From positions 39,679 to 103,678 of the forward strand of contig NZ_JAEFCD010000016.1 in the NCBI RefSeq assembly GCF_016405965.1: a stretch of 64,000 nt of DNA, written 5' to 3'. The notes beneath the pieces were generated by a model. The model ran no database searches. It was not told where the DNA came from and saw only the letters and a list, made by a program, of their open reading frames with translations. Shown here in pieces: positions 46,406 through 54,811 of the stretch (positions are counted from its first letter, which is position 1; each line of letters opens with the position of its first letter). The stretch comes from Alteromonas sp. IB21. GTDB lineage: Bacteria; Pseudomonadota; Gammaproteobacteria; Enterobacterales; Alteromonadaceae. A program made the position numbers and the translations under genes.

Positions 46406-47566
46406 ATGAAAAAATTTACTCTCTTAGTTTTTGTTCTTCCTTTTCTAGTTCTGAATGCGTCTTCTTATGCGGAGTCACACCAGATTGGCTCGTTAGACGA
46501 AAAACTTAAATCGCTGATACCCGCGAATGAGGCGGGCTGTTCGATAGGTGTTTTTGAAAATGGAAATGCATTAATTAAAGACGGTTACGGTTTGGCAAAC
46601 GTTGAACTAAATGTTGCTATGTCTAATGATAATGTGCATCGCATGGCATCAGTTTCTAAACAATTCGTAGCAATGGCGGTTCGTTTATTGGCCGATCAAG
46701 GCGCAATAAAATTAGAGAACGGCATCTCTGACTACGTTGAAAATTTACCTGATTACGGTATCAAGGTTTCAATAAATAGTATTATTGGGCATACGGGAGG
46801 GATGGGCGATTATGATTTAATTTCGACATATGGCTACCCTGAAGATTTTAAAGCAAAGGAAGGAGCTCTTAATTTGAAAGCAATTTCCGGTCATCCAATG
46901 CGAATCGGCAATGAAGATTATTTAAGCGTATCAGAATTCCATGAAGTAGTTAAAAAGCTTCCCTTAGTAGTCGAACCTGACACTGAGTGGCGTTACAGCA
47001 ATATGGGTTACATTATGTTAGCCATTCTCGTTGAGGAAGTAAGCGGATTAACACTTCGGGAATATACCGATAAATATGTATTCAAACCACTTGGTATGGA
47101 TAACACGTTTTTTGCAGACGATGCGGTAGAGTTGATTAAAAATAGAGCTTACGGATATTCCAAGGATGTGGACGGTAACTATGTAAACGATATGACAAAC
47201 TTATTCGTCGTAGGAGATGGGGGGCTACATACAACCATTAATGATATGCAAAAGTGGGATGCGCAGTTTTATACACCTAAACTAGGTAAGAATCCGGAAA
47301 CTTTTATGGAAGAGTTCATGCTACCAAATAGTTCTCTTCCCGTTAATCCAGATAGTGGGGCTGACATATTTTACGCAAATGGCCAGGGCATTTCTAAGAG
47401 TGAAAATGGTCTTTTGGTATCTCACTCTGGGGGATGGTTAGGGGCAAGTATCATGTATCGTCGCTACCCTGACAATCAATTTATGAATTTAGTAATGTGC
47501 AGTAATACATCAATTAATGCTACGAATATTGCTGATGAGATAGATAAGTGGTATTTCAATAAATAG
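46406..47566 (+). CDS. Secreted serine hydrolase, beta-lactamase/D-peptidase family
   Basis: 386 residues with a signal peptide (residues 1-22, cut after SYA). The class C beta-lactamase-like catalytic set is complete: S82-V-S-K85, the Tyr motif Y197-S-N and HSGG near residue 344. This superfamily (Pfam Beta-lactamase) includes D-aminopeptidases, esterases and penicillin-binding proteins; nothing shows that it acts on antibiotics. AGGGAAAG precedes the ATG. It is alone in an accessory patch and uses host-like AT-rich codons, unlike the ATPase gene next to it. Confidence 0.88.
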   Translation: MKKFTLLVFVLPFLVLNASSYAESHQIGSLDEKLKSLIPANEAGCSIGVFENGNALIKDGYGLANVELNVAMSNDNVHRMASVSKQFVAMAVRLLADQGAIKLENGISDYVENLPDYGIKVSINSIIGHTGGMGDYDLISTYGYPEDFKAKEGALNLKAISGHPMRIGNEDYLSVSEFHEVVKKLPLVVEPDTEWRYSNMGYIMLAILVEEVSGLTLREYTDKYVFKPLGMDNTFFADDAVELIKNRAYGYSKDVDGNYVNDMTNLFVVGDGGLHTTINDMQKWDAQFYTPKLGKNPETFMEEFMLPNSSLPVNPDSGADIFYANGQGISKSENGLLVSHSGGWLGASIMYRRYPDNQFMNLVMCSNTSINATNIADEIDKWYFNK

Positions 47567-47883
47567 AGACCTACCTAAATTATTTTGTTATACGTGAAGT
47601 TTTGAGATTTAACTCTTCTATATGCTGAGAAGGTCAACATTACCGTCAATAGGCAAACGATCATTAACATGTCGCAATAGATACTTCATAAAACCTTAAT
47701 ACTGGTATATAAACTAAAAATCGAAAAATGTACTGTGCGAAAGATTGCGAATTTTCAGAAACCTGCTCGAATGCAGACGGCTCAGAAAAAATAGGTCAAA
47801 CAAACTTAGCTGCCATTGGTTTTTAGCCCGTTTAGTTTAAGAAGATAGCTAAACCACTCAAACGTAATTAAATAGTAACGACG
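47567..47883. other. Intergenic region between the serine hydrolase and toxin genes
   Basis: 317 AT-rich bases. I see no open frame, no clear terminator and no repeat in it. Its mixed composition and lack of features suit a scar between successive insertions. Confidence 0.4.
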
Positions 47884-48180
47884 TTAATCTAACAGAAAGC
47901 GCCTAAGATCTGCTTCTTGCCGCATCACATGCAAAATAAAGGCTTTGCTGTCCTCGAATTTACAAAAAATTCGACAGGGCTTCACATAAAGCTCGCGGTA
48001 ATTTAGAGATGGTAATTCAGAAACTGACTTTCCTGATTTAGGATATTCCTCAGGCATATCTACTTTGGCGAAGGCTTCTTTAACCAGTTTCTTTGCCGCA
48101 ACCAAATTAGATACCGCTATGTATTCAGCAATCTTGTCTAAGTCATTTAGAGCGGGCTCTGTCCATATTATTTCAGCCAT
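47884..48180 (-). CDS. RelE/ParE family toxin
   Basis: 98 residues. The ParE/RelE fold shows as WTEPALNDLDKIAEYIAVSN at the N-terminus, a central RELYVKPCRIFCKFE strand pair and the C-terminal ILHVMRQEADLRRFL. The pattern is nearer to ParE (gyrase poison) than to RelE (ribosome-dependent RNase), but the branch cannot be fixed by eye. It overlaps the antitoxin gene by 13 bases, the normal arrangement, and the two are surely co-expressed. Confidence 0.88.
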   Translation of the reverse strand: MAEIIWTEPALNDLDKIAEYIAVSNLVAAKKLVKEAFAKVDMPEEYPKSGKSVSELPSLNYRELYVKPCRIFCKFEDSKAFILHVMRQEADLRRFLLD

Positions 48181-48455
48181 TTATCCATTTTCTCTTTGGC
48201 CTGCAGGTTAGTTAAAACGTCATCATTTCTTATTGCCTGCTCACCTTTTGCAATACCTTCCAATATCGACATGCGCTTTTGCATCATCTCATAATCATCA
48301 ACATCAACTAAGTAAGCCGATTGCTGACCATGTTCAGTAATCAAAACAGGCTCTTTTGAAGTGTGCAGGTCTTGAAAAGTTTTTGTGGCTTGTCTCTTCA
48401 ATGTAGTAACTAGTTCTACTTTGACGATGCAGGTTCCAGCTTTCAAATGTATCAC
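48168..48455 (-). CDS. Phd/YefM family antitoxin with an unusual start
   Basis: 95 residues from a GTG at 48455. The family begins MKVELVTTLKRQATK; here the equivalent reads VKVELVTTLKRQATK, and the codon at the usual Met is GTC, preceded by ATC, neither a normal start. The nearest in-frame starts are a GTG 30 bases and a TTG 21 bases upstream, with no good ribosome site, so 10 or so extra residues are likely added. The DNA-binding part (EPVLITEHGQQSAYLVDVDDYEMM) and the C-terminal toxin-binding part (KEKMDKWLK) are intact. It should bind its own promoter and neutralise the toxin. Confidence 0.82.
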   Translation of the reverse strand: MIHLKAGTCIVKVELVTTLKRQATKTFQDLHTSKEPVLITEHGQQSAYLVDVDDYEMMQKRMSILEGIAKGEQAIRNDDVLTNLQAKEKMDKWLK

Positions 48456-48462
48456 TATAGTT

Positions 48463-48657
48463 TCACTTAATAATTACCACACAAGATTTCATTTGCTGAA
48501 TGCAGATTTGAAAAGAATAACCACAACCTACGCCACTAAAATTAACCCAATCCCCAAACTCACCATGTTGATTGAATAAATCAAAACCATCCTCAGAAGT
48601 TTTAAGCTCTAGTTCCCATACCCAATTTTTTTCAATCAATTTTAGTTCATAGTGTTT
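48463..48657 (-). pseudogene. Gene remnant immediately upstream of the antitoxin
   Basis: A 64-codon stretch, bounded by a stop upstream and a TGA at 48463-48465, translates to protein-like sequence rich in aromatic and acidic residues (KNWVWELELKTSEDGFDLF then NQHGEFGDWVNFSGVGCGY). It has no ATG in its first part; the first possible start is a TTG at 48639 without a ribosome site. It ends seven bases before the antitoxin GTG. It looks like the truncated 3' end of a lost gene; no family was recognised. Confidence 0.4.
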
Positions 48658-48748
48658 TTACGGCGTGGTTAATTATTTACAAGCTCATACAGGTTACGTG
48701 CATGATGAAGTAGGTTCAGATTACCTGCTCTTTGGTACTAACAAATAA
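48653..48748 (+). pseudogene. Short C-terminal gene remnant
   Basis: A 31-codon run ending in TAA at 48746 reads YGVVNYLQAHTGYVHDEV and ends GSDYLLFGTNK. It has protein-like composition but no start and is cut by a TAG upstream, abutting the oppositely oriented remnant. Probably the end of another lost gene; chance is not excluded. Confidence 0.3.
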
Positions 48749-48872
48749 AAAGTCATCACTTAGGCTGAATAAAAAAGTAGCTCAATAATAACAGGACTGC
48801 GCCGTGCCGCAGTATTACTCTGCGGCACTAGCTACTCATCAAGATTGCACTACACTGCCCCTTTACTTACTC
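48749..48872. other. Right edge of the accessory patch
   Basis: Contains a short GC dyad, GTGCCGCAGTATTACTCTGCGGCAC, that forms a strong hairpin around 48814-48838 (TGCCGCAG/CTGCGGCA). It lies just downstream of the minus-strand metalloprotease gene and can act as its transcription terminator, though the T run is poor. Confidence 0.45.
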
Positions 48873-51320
48873 TTAAATAGGCGAACCTGGCGGTAATGGT
48901 TCTACTTCAAAGCTACTTGGCCACGTTTTGCTGGACCAGTAGGTATCGAACTGCTCTTTTAGTATCTCATACTGATTGTCGTCAGCTTCATCATCTAGCC
49001 ACTCGCTAAATTCAAATAAAGCAAGTTCAGCTTCCATTCTCACTTCTGGCGCCAGCTTGTCGTTAGTGACCGCTTTCATCACGGCATTTAATGCAACTAA
49101 CTGTAAGCGCTTTGCTAGCGGACTTTGCGATTTATTTTTATACCAGTGTACGCTAAGTATTTGCTTCACCAGCATTGAAACGCCCACTTTTTTGCGTCTA
49201 TCTTTACTGCTTTTTACTTGCCATTCTAAGCGGTTCAAGCGCTCTGGGTGTAATAACAACTCAAATGCAAAGTTCGATGCTGAAGCAGCGGCTGAAACTG
49301 GGTCTAACATTAAGCCCATTTTTCCCTTAAAGTGCTCGCGGGTAATGTCGTCGCCGTAGGCAGTGGGTGGAATAAGCGCTAATACCGATTCTGGAATAGT
49401 AAGGTAACTGGCAGTGGTAGCGGTAATTAACTGCTGCATAGCGCGCTGCTGCAACGCAGGTGCTACAAATTGCTGGCCCTGCGCTTGGGTATAGTCACCT
49501 TTGCGTTCATATTCATACACTAAGCCGCCTACTTGTTTCGCCACGGCTTCTAGCTGATAGCGATGCAATAAGTAAATAGGCACTAAAGCATTTTCGAGCG
49601 ACGACAAGCTGCTGTTTGGGCTTAACGTATCTAAACCTAAATTGGCTAACGCCAGTTCACGCACTTGTGAAATTTCATCGAAGGCATCTAGCGGGTTACT
49701 ACCGTTTTCCCACATATGACCATTTGCTGATGCATGTCGGCTGCTGCGGGTATCTGGGTCTGACTTGAAGCTTAACCCTTCGTTGCGACCTTTTACGATA
49801 ATCTTTGCCAAGGCTTCGGCTTCTTCTACGTTGCTGGCAAAGTCTTGATAGCCATACGCTACGGCGTGAATATCCCAAGCGCCAATGCCTTTATCATACG
49901 CGCCTTCGAGGCCAACTTTGCCGTTTTTAATACTAATTTTAGGGTGAGGATAATCCATCACCGATGCACGGTCGTTTTCACTTGCCGCAAAGTTATGCGC
50001 TATTCCTAACGTGTGGCCTACTTCGTGCGCCGACAACTGTCTAATGCGGTCTAGCGCCATTTCTTGCTGCACAGTGGTATCGGTGCTGCCGTCTTTAAAC
50101 GGGCTAGTTAGGCCAAGGGCAATTAGGTAGTCTTGCCTAACGCGCAGCGAACCAAGAGTAACGTGACCTTTGATAATTTCCCCCGTACGCGGGTCGACAA
50201 CCGACGAACCGTACGACCAGCCGCGCGTTGCGCGATGAACCCAGTTAATTACGTTGTAGCGCACGTCCATAGGGTCGGCACCTTCAGGCAGTACTTTTAC
50301 CTGAAACGCGTCCTTGTATCCTGCAGCTTCATAGGCTTGGTTCCACCAGCTTGCCCCCTCTTTAAGCGCGGTCATTACCGGCTCTGGAATACCTGGGTCT
50401 AAGTAATACACAATAGGCTCTACCGCTTCGCTCATTACTGCATGAGGCGTTTTTTTGTGTAAACGATGGCGGGTAATAAAACGCTGCTCGGTAGGTTCAC
50501 TAATAGGTGTTGAGTAATCAAAGTAGCTGAATTTCCAGTAACCTGAGTACGGATGATACTCCCGAGGCGTATAGTTGTCGTCTGGCAGTGCTACAAATGA
50601 GTGATGCAAGTGCACCGACAAGCTTTCTGGATCGGGGGTAACTTGCTGCACGTATTCGCCCGGCTTCTTTCCAGCAAAGGTGACTAAAGCCTCTAGTTCC
50701 GTGTTCTTTTCAAATCCCTTGGTTTTAGGCAAATACACGCCACTTCGCATTTTATCTACGCTGAAGCTACCTTGATTGGTGCGCGCCATACGGTTACCAA
50801 TGCCGTGAATATCACTTAGTAAAAAAGGCGTGTAATCGATAAGGCTGGCGTTGTCGCTTTTAGCTACCAGCGTAAAACCTGCAATAATCGAATCAGCAAA
50901 GGCTTCATCAATGCTTTGCTTTTCAGCGTCGCTGCCGTGGGCCGCTCGATATTTGGTGTTATGCTGCTTTAACAAAACCTTGTTACCAAATTTTTCGAAG
51001 CTTACCAAGCGGGTATCGCCAAGCTGTCCGCGGTCGAGGCCAATGTCGTTCGAGCCTACACCATAGGGCAAGCTGCTTTGAAACAAATACTCCGCGTTAC
51101 CTGTTGGCACCGCCAAGTAAACTTTGTCACTTTCATCGTCATAGTAAACAGGAATTAGACCGTCTTTTTTGGTCATATCGCTGGTGAATTCACCAATGCT
51201 TGGCAGCGCTGCCCAAGCTGAAGACGTAGACACGACAAACAATACCGTAATCGCAATGGCCGATTTGCCCGAAGCTTTTACTTGTCGCGCCGCTCTATGA
51301 AAAATGTTCAATTGCAGCAT
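48873..51320 (-). CDS. Secreted zinc-dependent metalloprotease (DUF5117/DUF4953 family)
   Basis: 815 residues with a signal peptide (hydrophobic residues 19-37, ending AWA). The metzincin-type zinc motif HEVGHTLGIAHNF is followed by a Met-turn-like SVMDYPHP. The N-terminal DUF5117-like region (YLFQSSLPYGVGSNDIGLDRGQ) and the segment YYLDPGIPEPVMTALKEGASWWNQA are typical of these large bacterial proteins of marine and soil Proteobacteria. It should act in the periplasm or outside the cell on peptides or proteins. Monocistronic; divergent from trhP. Confidence 0.9.
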   Translation of the reverse strand: MLQLNIFHRAARQVKASGKSAIAITVLFVVSTSSAWAALPSIGEFTSDMTKKDGLIPVYYDDESDKVYLAVPTGNAEYLFQSSLPYGVGSNDIGLDRGQLGDTRLVSFEKFGNKVLLKQHNTKYRAAHGSDAEKQSIDEAFADSIIAGFTLVAKSDNASLIDYTPFLLSDIHGIGNRMARTNQGSFSVDKMRSGVYLPKTKGFEKNTELEALVTFAGKKPGEYVQQVTPDPESLSVHLHHSFVALPDDNYTPREYHPYSGYWKFSYFDYSTPISEPTEQRFITRHRLHKKTPHAVMSEAVEPIVYYLDPGIPEPVMTALKEGASWWNQAYEAAGYKDAFQVKVLPEGADPMDVRYNVINWVHRATRGWSYGSSVVDPRTGEIIKGHVTLGSLRVRQDYLIALGLTSPFKDGSTDTTVQQEMALDRIRQLSAHEVGHTLGIAHNFAASENDRASVMDYPHPKISIKNGKVGLEGAYDKGIGAWDIHAVAYGYQDFASNVEEAEALAKIIVKGRNEGLSFKSDPDTRSSRHASANGHMWENGSNPLDAFDEISQVRELALANLGLDTLSPNSSLSSLENALVPIYLLHRYQLEAVAKQVGGLVYEYERKGDYTQAQGQQFVAPALQQRAMQQLITATTASYLTIPESVLALIPPTAYGDDITREHFKGKMGLMLDPVSAAASASNFAFELLLHPERLNRLEWQVKSSKDRRKKVGVSMLVKQILSVHWYKNKSQSPLAKRLQLVALNAVMKAVTNDKLAPEVRMEAELALFEFSEWLDDEADDNQYEILKEQFDTYWSSKTWPSSFEVEPLPPGSPI

Positions 51321-51595
51321 GCAGTTAGTCCTTATTATTGTGAATTTCTAGCCTACCCTATGTGGTAGCTTTTGCCCATGGTAATTCGTCGTTTTAGTGC
51401 TTTACTTTGTGTGGTCCATTATCTTGCTATCGGTTTTAGTAGATTCGGTCTCCGGGTGATTTTCTTGCTACTCATTCGAATTTCCATTAGTTGTTTGATC
51501 TCCATCAATTCCTTGCTTTATTAGGATTGAGGGCTTCATTGGGTACTTATAGAATCCGCCGCTTTGTTAAAAGCGTCTAGTAGCGGTTTTTATAT

Positions 51596-53092
51596 ATGAG
51601 TTCAAATACTTCTTCTTGTAGCAGTTCTTCAATTCAATGCGAAGATTCAGCTTTAAAACTTTCCGACCAAACGTTTAACGCACCAGAATTACTAGCTCCG
51701 GCAGGTAGCTTGCGCAATATGCGCTACGCTTTTTCCTATGGAGCAGACGCTGTTTATGCTGGTCAACCCCGCTACTCGCTGCGCGTAAGAAATAACGAAT
51801 TTAGCCTCGAAAACTTAGCGATAGGTATAGAAGAAGCGCATGCTCTAGGGAAGAAGTTCTATGTGGTAAGCAATATCGCGCCCCACAACAGTAAGCTCGG
51901 TACCTACCTTAATGATATTGAGCCGGTCATTGCTATGAAACCTGATGCGCTAATCATGTCAGACCCTGGGCTTATTATGATGGTTCGCGATGCATTCCCC
52001 CACATGCCAATTCATTTGAGTGTTCAGGCTAATGCCGTGAACTATGCCACGGTTAGATTCTGGCAAAAGCAAGGCATTGAGCGCGTTATTTTGTCACGAG
52101 AGCTTTCTCTTGAAGAAATTGAAACAATCCGCGAGCAAGTGCCTGACATGGAGTTAGAAGTATTTGTTCATGGCGCGCTTTGCATGGCGTATTCCGGGCG
52201 CTGTTTGTTGTCAGGCTACATGAATAAGCGGGATCCTAACCAAGGCACTTGTACCAATGCTTGTCGCTGGTCTTATGATGTTAAGCCGGGAAGCGAAAAC
52301 GAAACCGGTGATATCGTTTCAGCCACCGAAGTTGATAGAGCAGTTTCGACACCTCAAACGGTCATACCCACCCTTGGTGAAGGCGTGCCAAATACTCATG
52401 TGTTTATGTTAGAAGAAAAAGAAAAGCCCGGCGAATTGATGCCTGCCTTTGAAGACGAACATGGCACTTATATTATGAACTCGAAAGACTTGCGTGCCGT
52501 GCAGCATGTCGACCGCCTAGCCAAAATGGGCGTGCATAGCTTGAAAATAGAGGGCCGCACAAAATCACACTACTACTGCGCTCGAACAGCGCAAGTTTAT
52601 CGCAAAGCCATTGACGACGCAGTAGCGGGTAAGCCCTTCGACAACTCGTTAATGGGGAGCTTGGAAACTTTGGCTCATCGAGGTTACACGGAGGGTTTCC
52701 TGCGTCGTCACGCGCACCAAACGTATCAGAACTACGAATACGGGCATTCTGTCAGCGATAAACAGCAATTTGTTGGTGAAGTGCTAGGCCGCTGCGACGA
52801 AACTGGTTTTGCGATTATAGATGTTAAAAACAAATTCTGTGTGGGGGACTCGCTAGAATTGATGACACCAAGCGGAAACATTACCTTTGCGCTGAATGAA
52901 ATGCTAGATAAGAAAAACCTGTGTATCAGCGATGCCAAAGGTTCTGGGCACCAGGTTAGAATACCTCTACCTTGCGATGTGGATCTAGATTTTGCCCTAC
53001 TGCTGCGAAACCTAGATGAAGGCGTTGATACCCGTAACCCGTTTCGAAAAACGGGGAGTGTCGTAAAAAACCAGAGCGTGAGCGAGGCATAA
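51596..53092 (+). CDS. trhP: tRNA 5-hydroxyuridine synthase TrhP (U32 family)
   Basis: 498 residues, closely matching E. coli YegQ/TrhP over its whole length: ELLAPAGSLRNMRYAFSYGA, HLSVQANAVNYATVRFW, ELEVFVHGALCMAYSGRCLL, NKRDPNQGTCTNACRW and HRGYTEGFLRRH. TrhP introduces 5-hydroxyuridine at the wobble position of several tRNAs using prephenate. The cysteines in the SGRCLL and CTNACRW segments are expected to bind an Fe-S cluster. A polar N-terminal extension of about 25 residues is not found in E. coli. It is followed after three bases by a YfhL-like ferredoxin, suggesting a working partnership. Confidence 0.93.
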   Translation: MSSNTSSCSSSSIQCEDSALKLSDQTFNAPELLAPAGSLRNMRYAFSYGADAVYAGQPRYSLRVRNNEFSLENLAIGIEEAHALGKKFYVVSNIAPHNSKLGTYLNDIEPVIAMKPDALIMSDPGLIMMVRDAFPHMPIHLSVQANAVNYATVRFWQKQGIERVILSRELSLEEIETIREQVPDMELEVFVHGALCMAYSGRCLLSGYMNKRDPNQGTCTNACRWSYDVKPGSENETGDIVSATEVDRAVSTPQTVIPTLGEGVPNTHVFMLEEKEKPGELMPAFEDEHGTYIMNSKDLRAVQHVDRLAKMGVHSLKIEGRTKSHYYCARTAQVYRKAIDDAVAGKPFDNSLMGSLETLAHRGYTEGFLRRHAHQTYQNYEYGHSVSDKQQFVGEVLGRCDETGFAIIDVKNKFCVGDSLELMTPSGNITFALNEMLDKKNLCISDAKGSGHQVRIPLPCDVDLDFALLLRNLDEGVDTRNPFRKTGSVVKNQSVSEA

Positions 53093-53095
53093 TTC

Positions 53096-53341
53096 ATGGC
53101 ACTACGTATTCTTGATAGCTGCATTAACTGCGATATGTGCGAGCCTGAGTGCCCTAATTCGGCAATTAGCATGGGAAATAACGTGTACGAAATAGATGCT
53201 AATCGTTGTACCGAATGCGTGGGGCACTACGATGCCCCTACCTGCGTAGCAGTGTGCCCTATTGATGTTGTTAAACCAGACCCAAACAATGAAGAGACGT
53301 TAGATGAGTTAGCTGAAAAATTCATACGTTTAAATTCTTAG
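53096..53341 (+). CDS. yfhL: YfhL-like 2[4Fe-4S] ferredoxin
   Basis: 81 residues with two complete cluster motifs: C9-C12-C15-C19 (CINCDMCEPECP) and C38-C41-C50-C54 with an eight-residue insert between the second and third cysteines (CTECVGHYDAPTC). This asymmetric spacing is typical of the YfhL group. A GAGG ribosome site lies at the end of trhP, three bases upstream, so the two genes are co-translated. It probably donates electrons to, or supports the cluster of, TrhP; that role is inference. Confidence 0.92.
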   Translation: MALRILDSCINCDMCEPECPNSAISMGNNVYEIDANRCTECVGHYDAPTCVAVCPIDVVKPDPNNEETLDELAEKFIRLNS

Positions 53342-53458
53342 TAAAGAAGTAAGCCAACAGGTTAAACATACTTTTCAAAGAATTCCCTTGAATCATAATC
53401 GAGAGTGATCCCTAATTACGGTACTGTATGAACTAGCACTACTAAGAAGGGTTTTATT

Positions 53459-54676
53459 TTGAAGTTTGCCTCTCGCGCTACCGCTATTTCTCCTTTTCTT
53501 GCCATGGCCTATGGCGAAAAGGCCACCGTATTAGAACAGCAAGATAAAGACGTAATCCGCCTTAATTTGGGCGAGCCTGACTTTGGCGCACCCGCGCCCG
53601 TACTCGCGGCAATGAAAGAAAGCTTGAATACTCCAGATTTTCCTTATACGTCTGCGCTAGGTATGCCTGAACTCCGAGAAGCCATTGCCCGCTTTTACGA
53701 AACTAAACACGGCATAAAGGTAAGCCCTTCTCGCGTGGTAGTGACCGCCGGCGCGTCTGGTGCGTTACTTTTGGCAAGCGCAGCATTGGTTGAGCCGGGC
53801 GACAACGTGATATTGGGCGACCCGTCTTACCCGTGTAATCGACGCTTTTTAAACGCATTTGGCGCAGAGGTAACGCTAGTACCAACACGCAGTGAGGATA
53901 GCTTTCAACTAACTACCGAAAGTGTTGCTGATAATTGGAAACACAACACTAAAGGCGTGCTTATAGCCACGCCAGCCAATCCAACAGGCACGGCGATTGA
54001 TGCAGACGAGCTAATTACCATTGGCCAATACTGCAAAGCCAAAGGCGGTTTCTTAATTGTTGACGAAATTTACTTAGATCTCTCACTTTCTGCCGATGTT
54101 GATTCTACAGCTTCCCAAGCAACCCACAACACCGACACTAAACTTCAAACCATACTTGCCAGCGCAGACTTGCAAGATACCGTGGTAGTCATTAACAGTT
54201 TCTCTAAGTACTTTGGCATGACGGGCTGGCGTCTTGGCTGGTGTGTAGTGCCTGAAGCAATGACACCCATCATTGAAAAGCTCGCGCAGAATTTGTTTAT
54301 CTGCCCCTCTACCCTTTCTCAAAAAGCCGCACTTGCGTGCTTTACCCCTGAAGCGTTGGCGCAGTGCGAGCAAAACCGCAATACGCTGATAGAGCGTGCA
54401 ACTCTTGTTTTTGATGCACTTGAAACTATGGGGCTTCGTTTAGATGCCCAGCCCGACGGCGCGTTTTACGCTTACATCAATATTAAACACACCGGGCTGA
54501 ATGCTATTGAATTTTGTGATGCCCTGCTCTCGCAATATCATGTGGCGCTTACGCCGGGTAACGATTTTGGCGAACACAATGCAGATCAGTACGTAAGGCT
54601 GTCTTTCGCTACCAGCATTGAACGTTTGAATGAAGGCCTGTCGCGGCTGGCAAAGTTCGTTCAATCATTAGGCTAA
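53459..54676 (+). CDS. Class I/II PLP-dependent aminotransferase (aspartate-type)
   Basis: 405 residues starting at a TTG with AAGAAGG eight bases upstream. Fold-type I motifs are NLGEPDFGAPAPVLAA, YTSALGMPELREAIA, GDPSYPCNRRFLNA, ATPANPTGTAIDADE, VDEIYLDL and the PLP lysine in NSFSKYFGMTGWRLGWCVV. It belongs to the aspartate/kynurenine/methionine-type group (subgroup I-gamma); the true substrate is undetermined. Gene order with trhP-yfhL is probably accidental. A 25-residue polar stretch follows the Asp strand (about residues 205-230). Confidence 0.87.
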   Translation: MKFASRATAISPFLAMAYGEKATVLEQQDKDVIRLNLGEPDFGAPAPVLAAMKESLNTPDFPYTSALGMPELREAIARFYETKHGIKVSPSRVVVTAGASGALLLASAALVEPGDNVILGDPSYPCNRRFLNAFGAEVTLVPTRSEDSFQLTTESVADNWKHNTKGVLIATPANPTGTAIDADELITIGQYCKAKGGFLIVDEIYLDLSLSADVDSTASQATHNTDTKLQTILASADLQDTVVVINSFSKYFGMTGWRLGWCVVPEAMTPIIEKLAQNLFICPSTLSQKAALACFTPEALAQCEQNRNTLIERATLVFDALETMGLRLDAQPDGAFYAYINIKHTGLNAIEFCDALLSQYHVALTPGNDFGEHNADQYVRLSFATSIERLNEGLSRLAKFVQSLG

Positions 54677-54811
54677 TGGCTTTATGCCCATCGTTTAATT
54701 TCGTGAATAGACAAATATTACCTAAAAAAATGATAGATATCGGCACTAGTGCGTATATTGGGATAATAGATTGGCGAGACATGCCGAAGCGAAATAAAAC
54801 AGGATAAAACA

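Noticed and set aside
46406..47566. Serine hydrolase as an antibiotic-resistance beta-lactamase
   Set aside because: It has the broad superfamily motifs only; most such proteins are esterases or peptidases.
48385..48579. 64-codon plus frame across the antitoxin start
   Set aside because: It is antisense to the antitoxin and remnant; no ribosome site.
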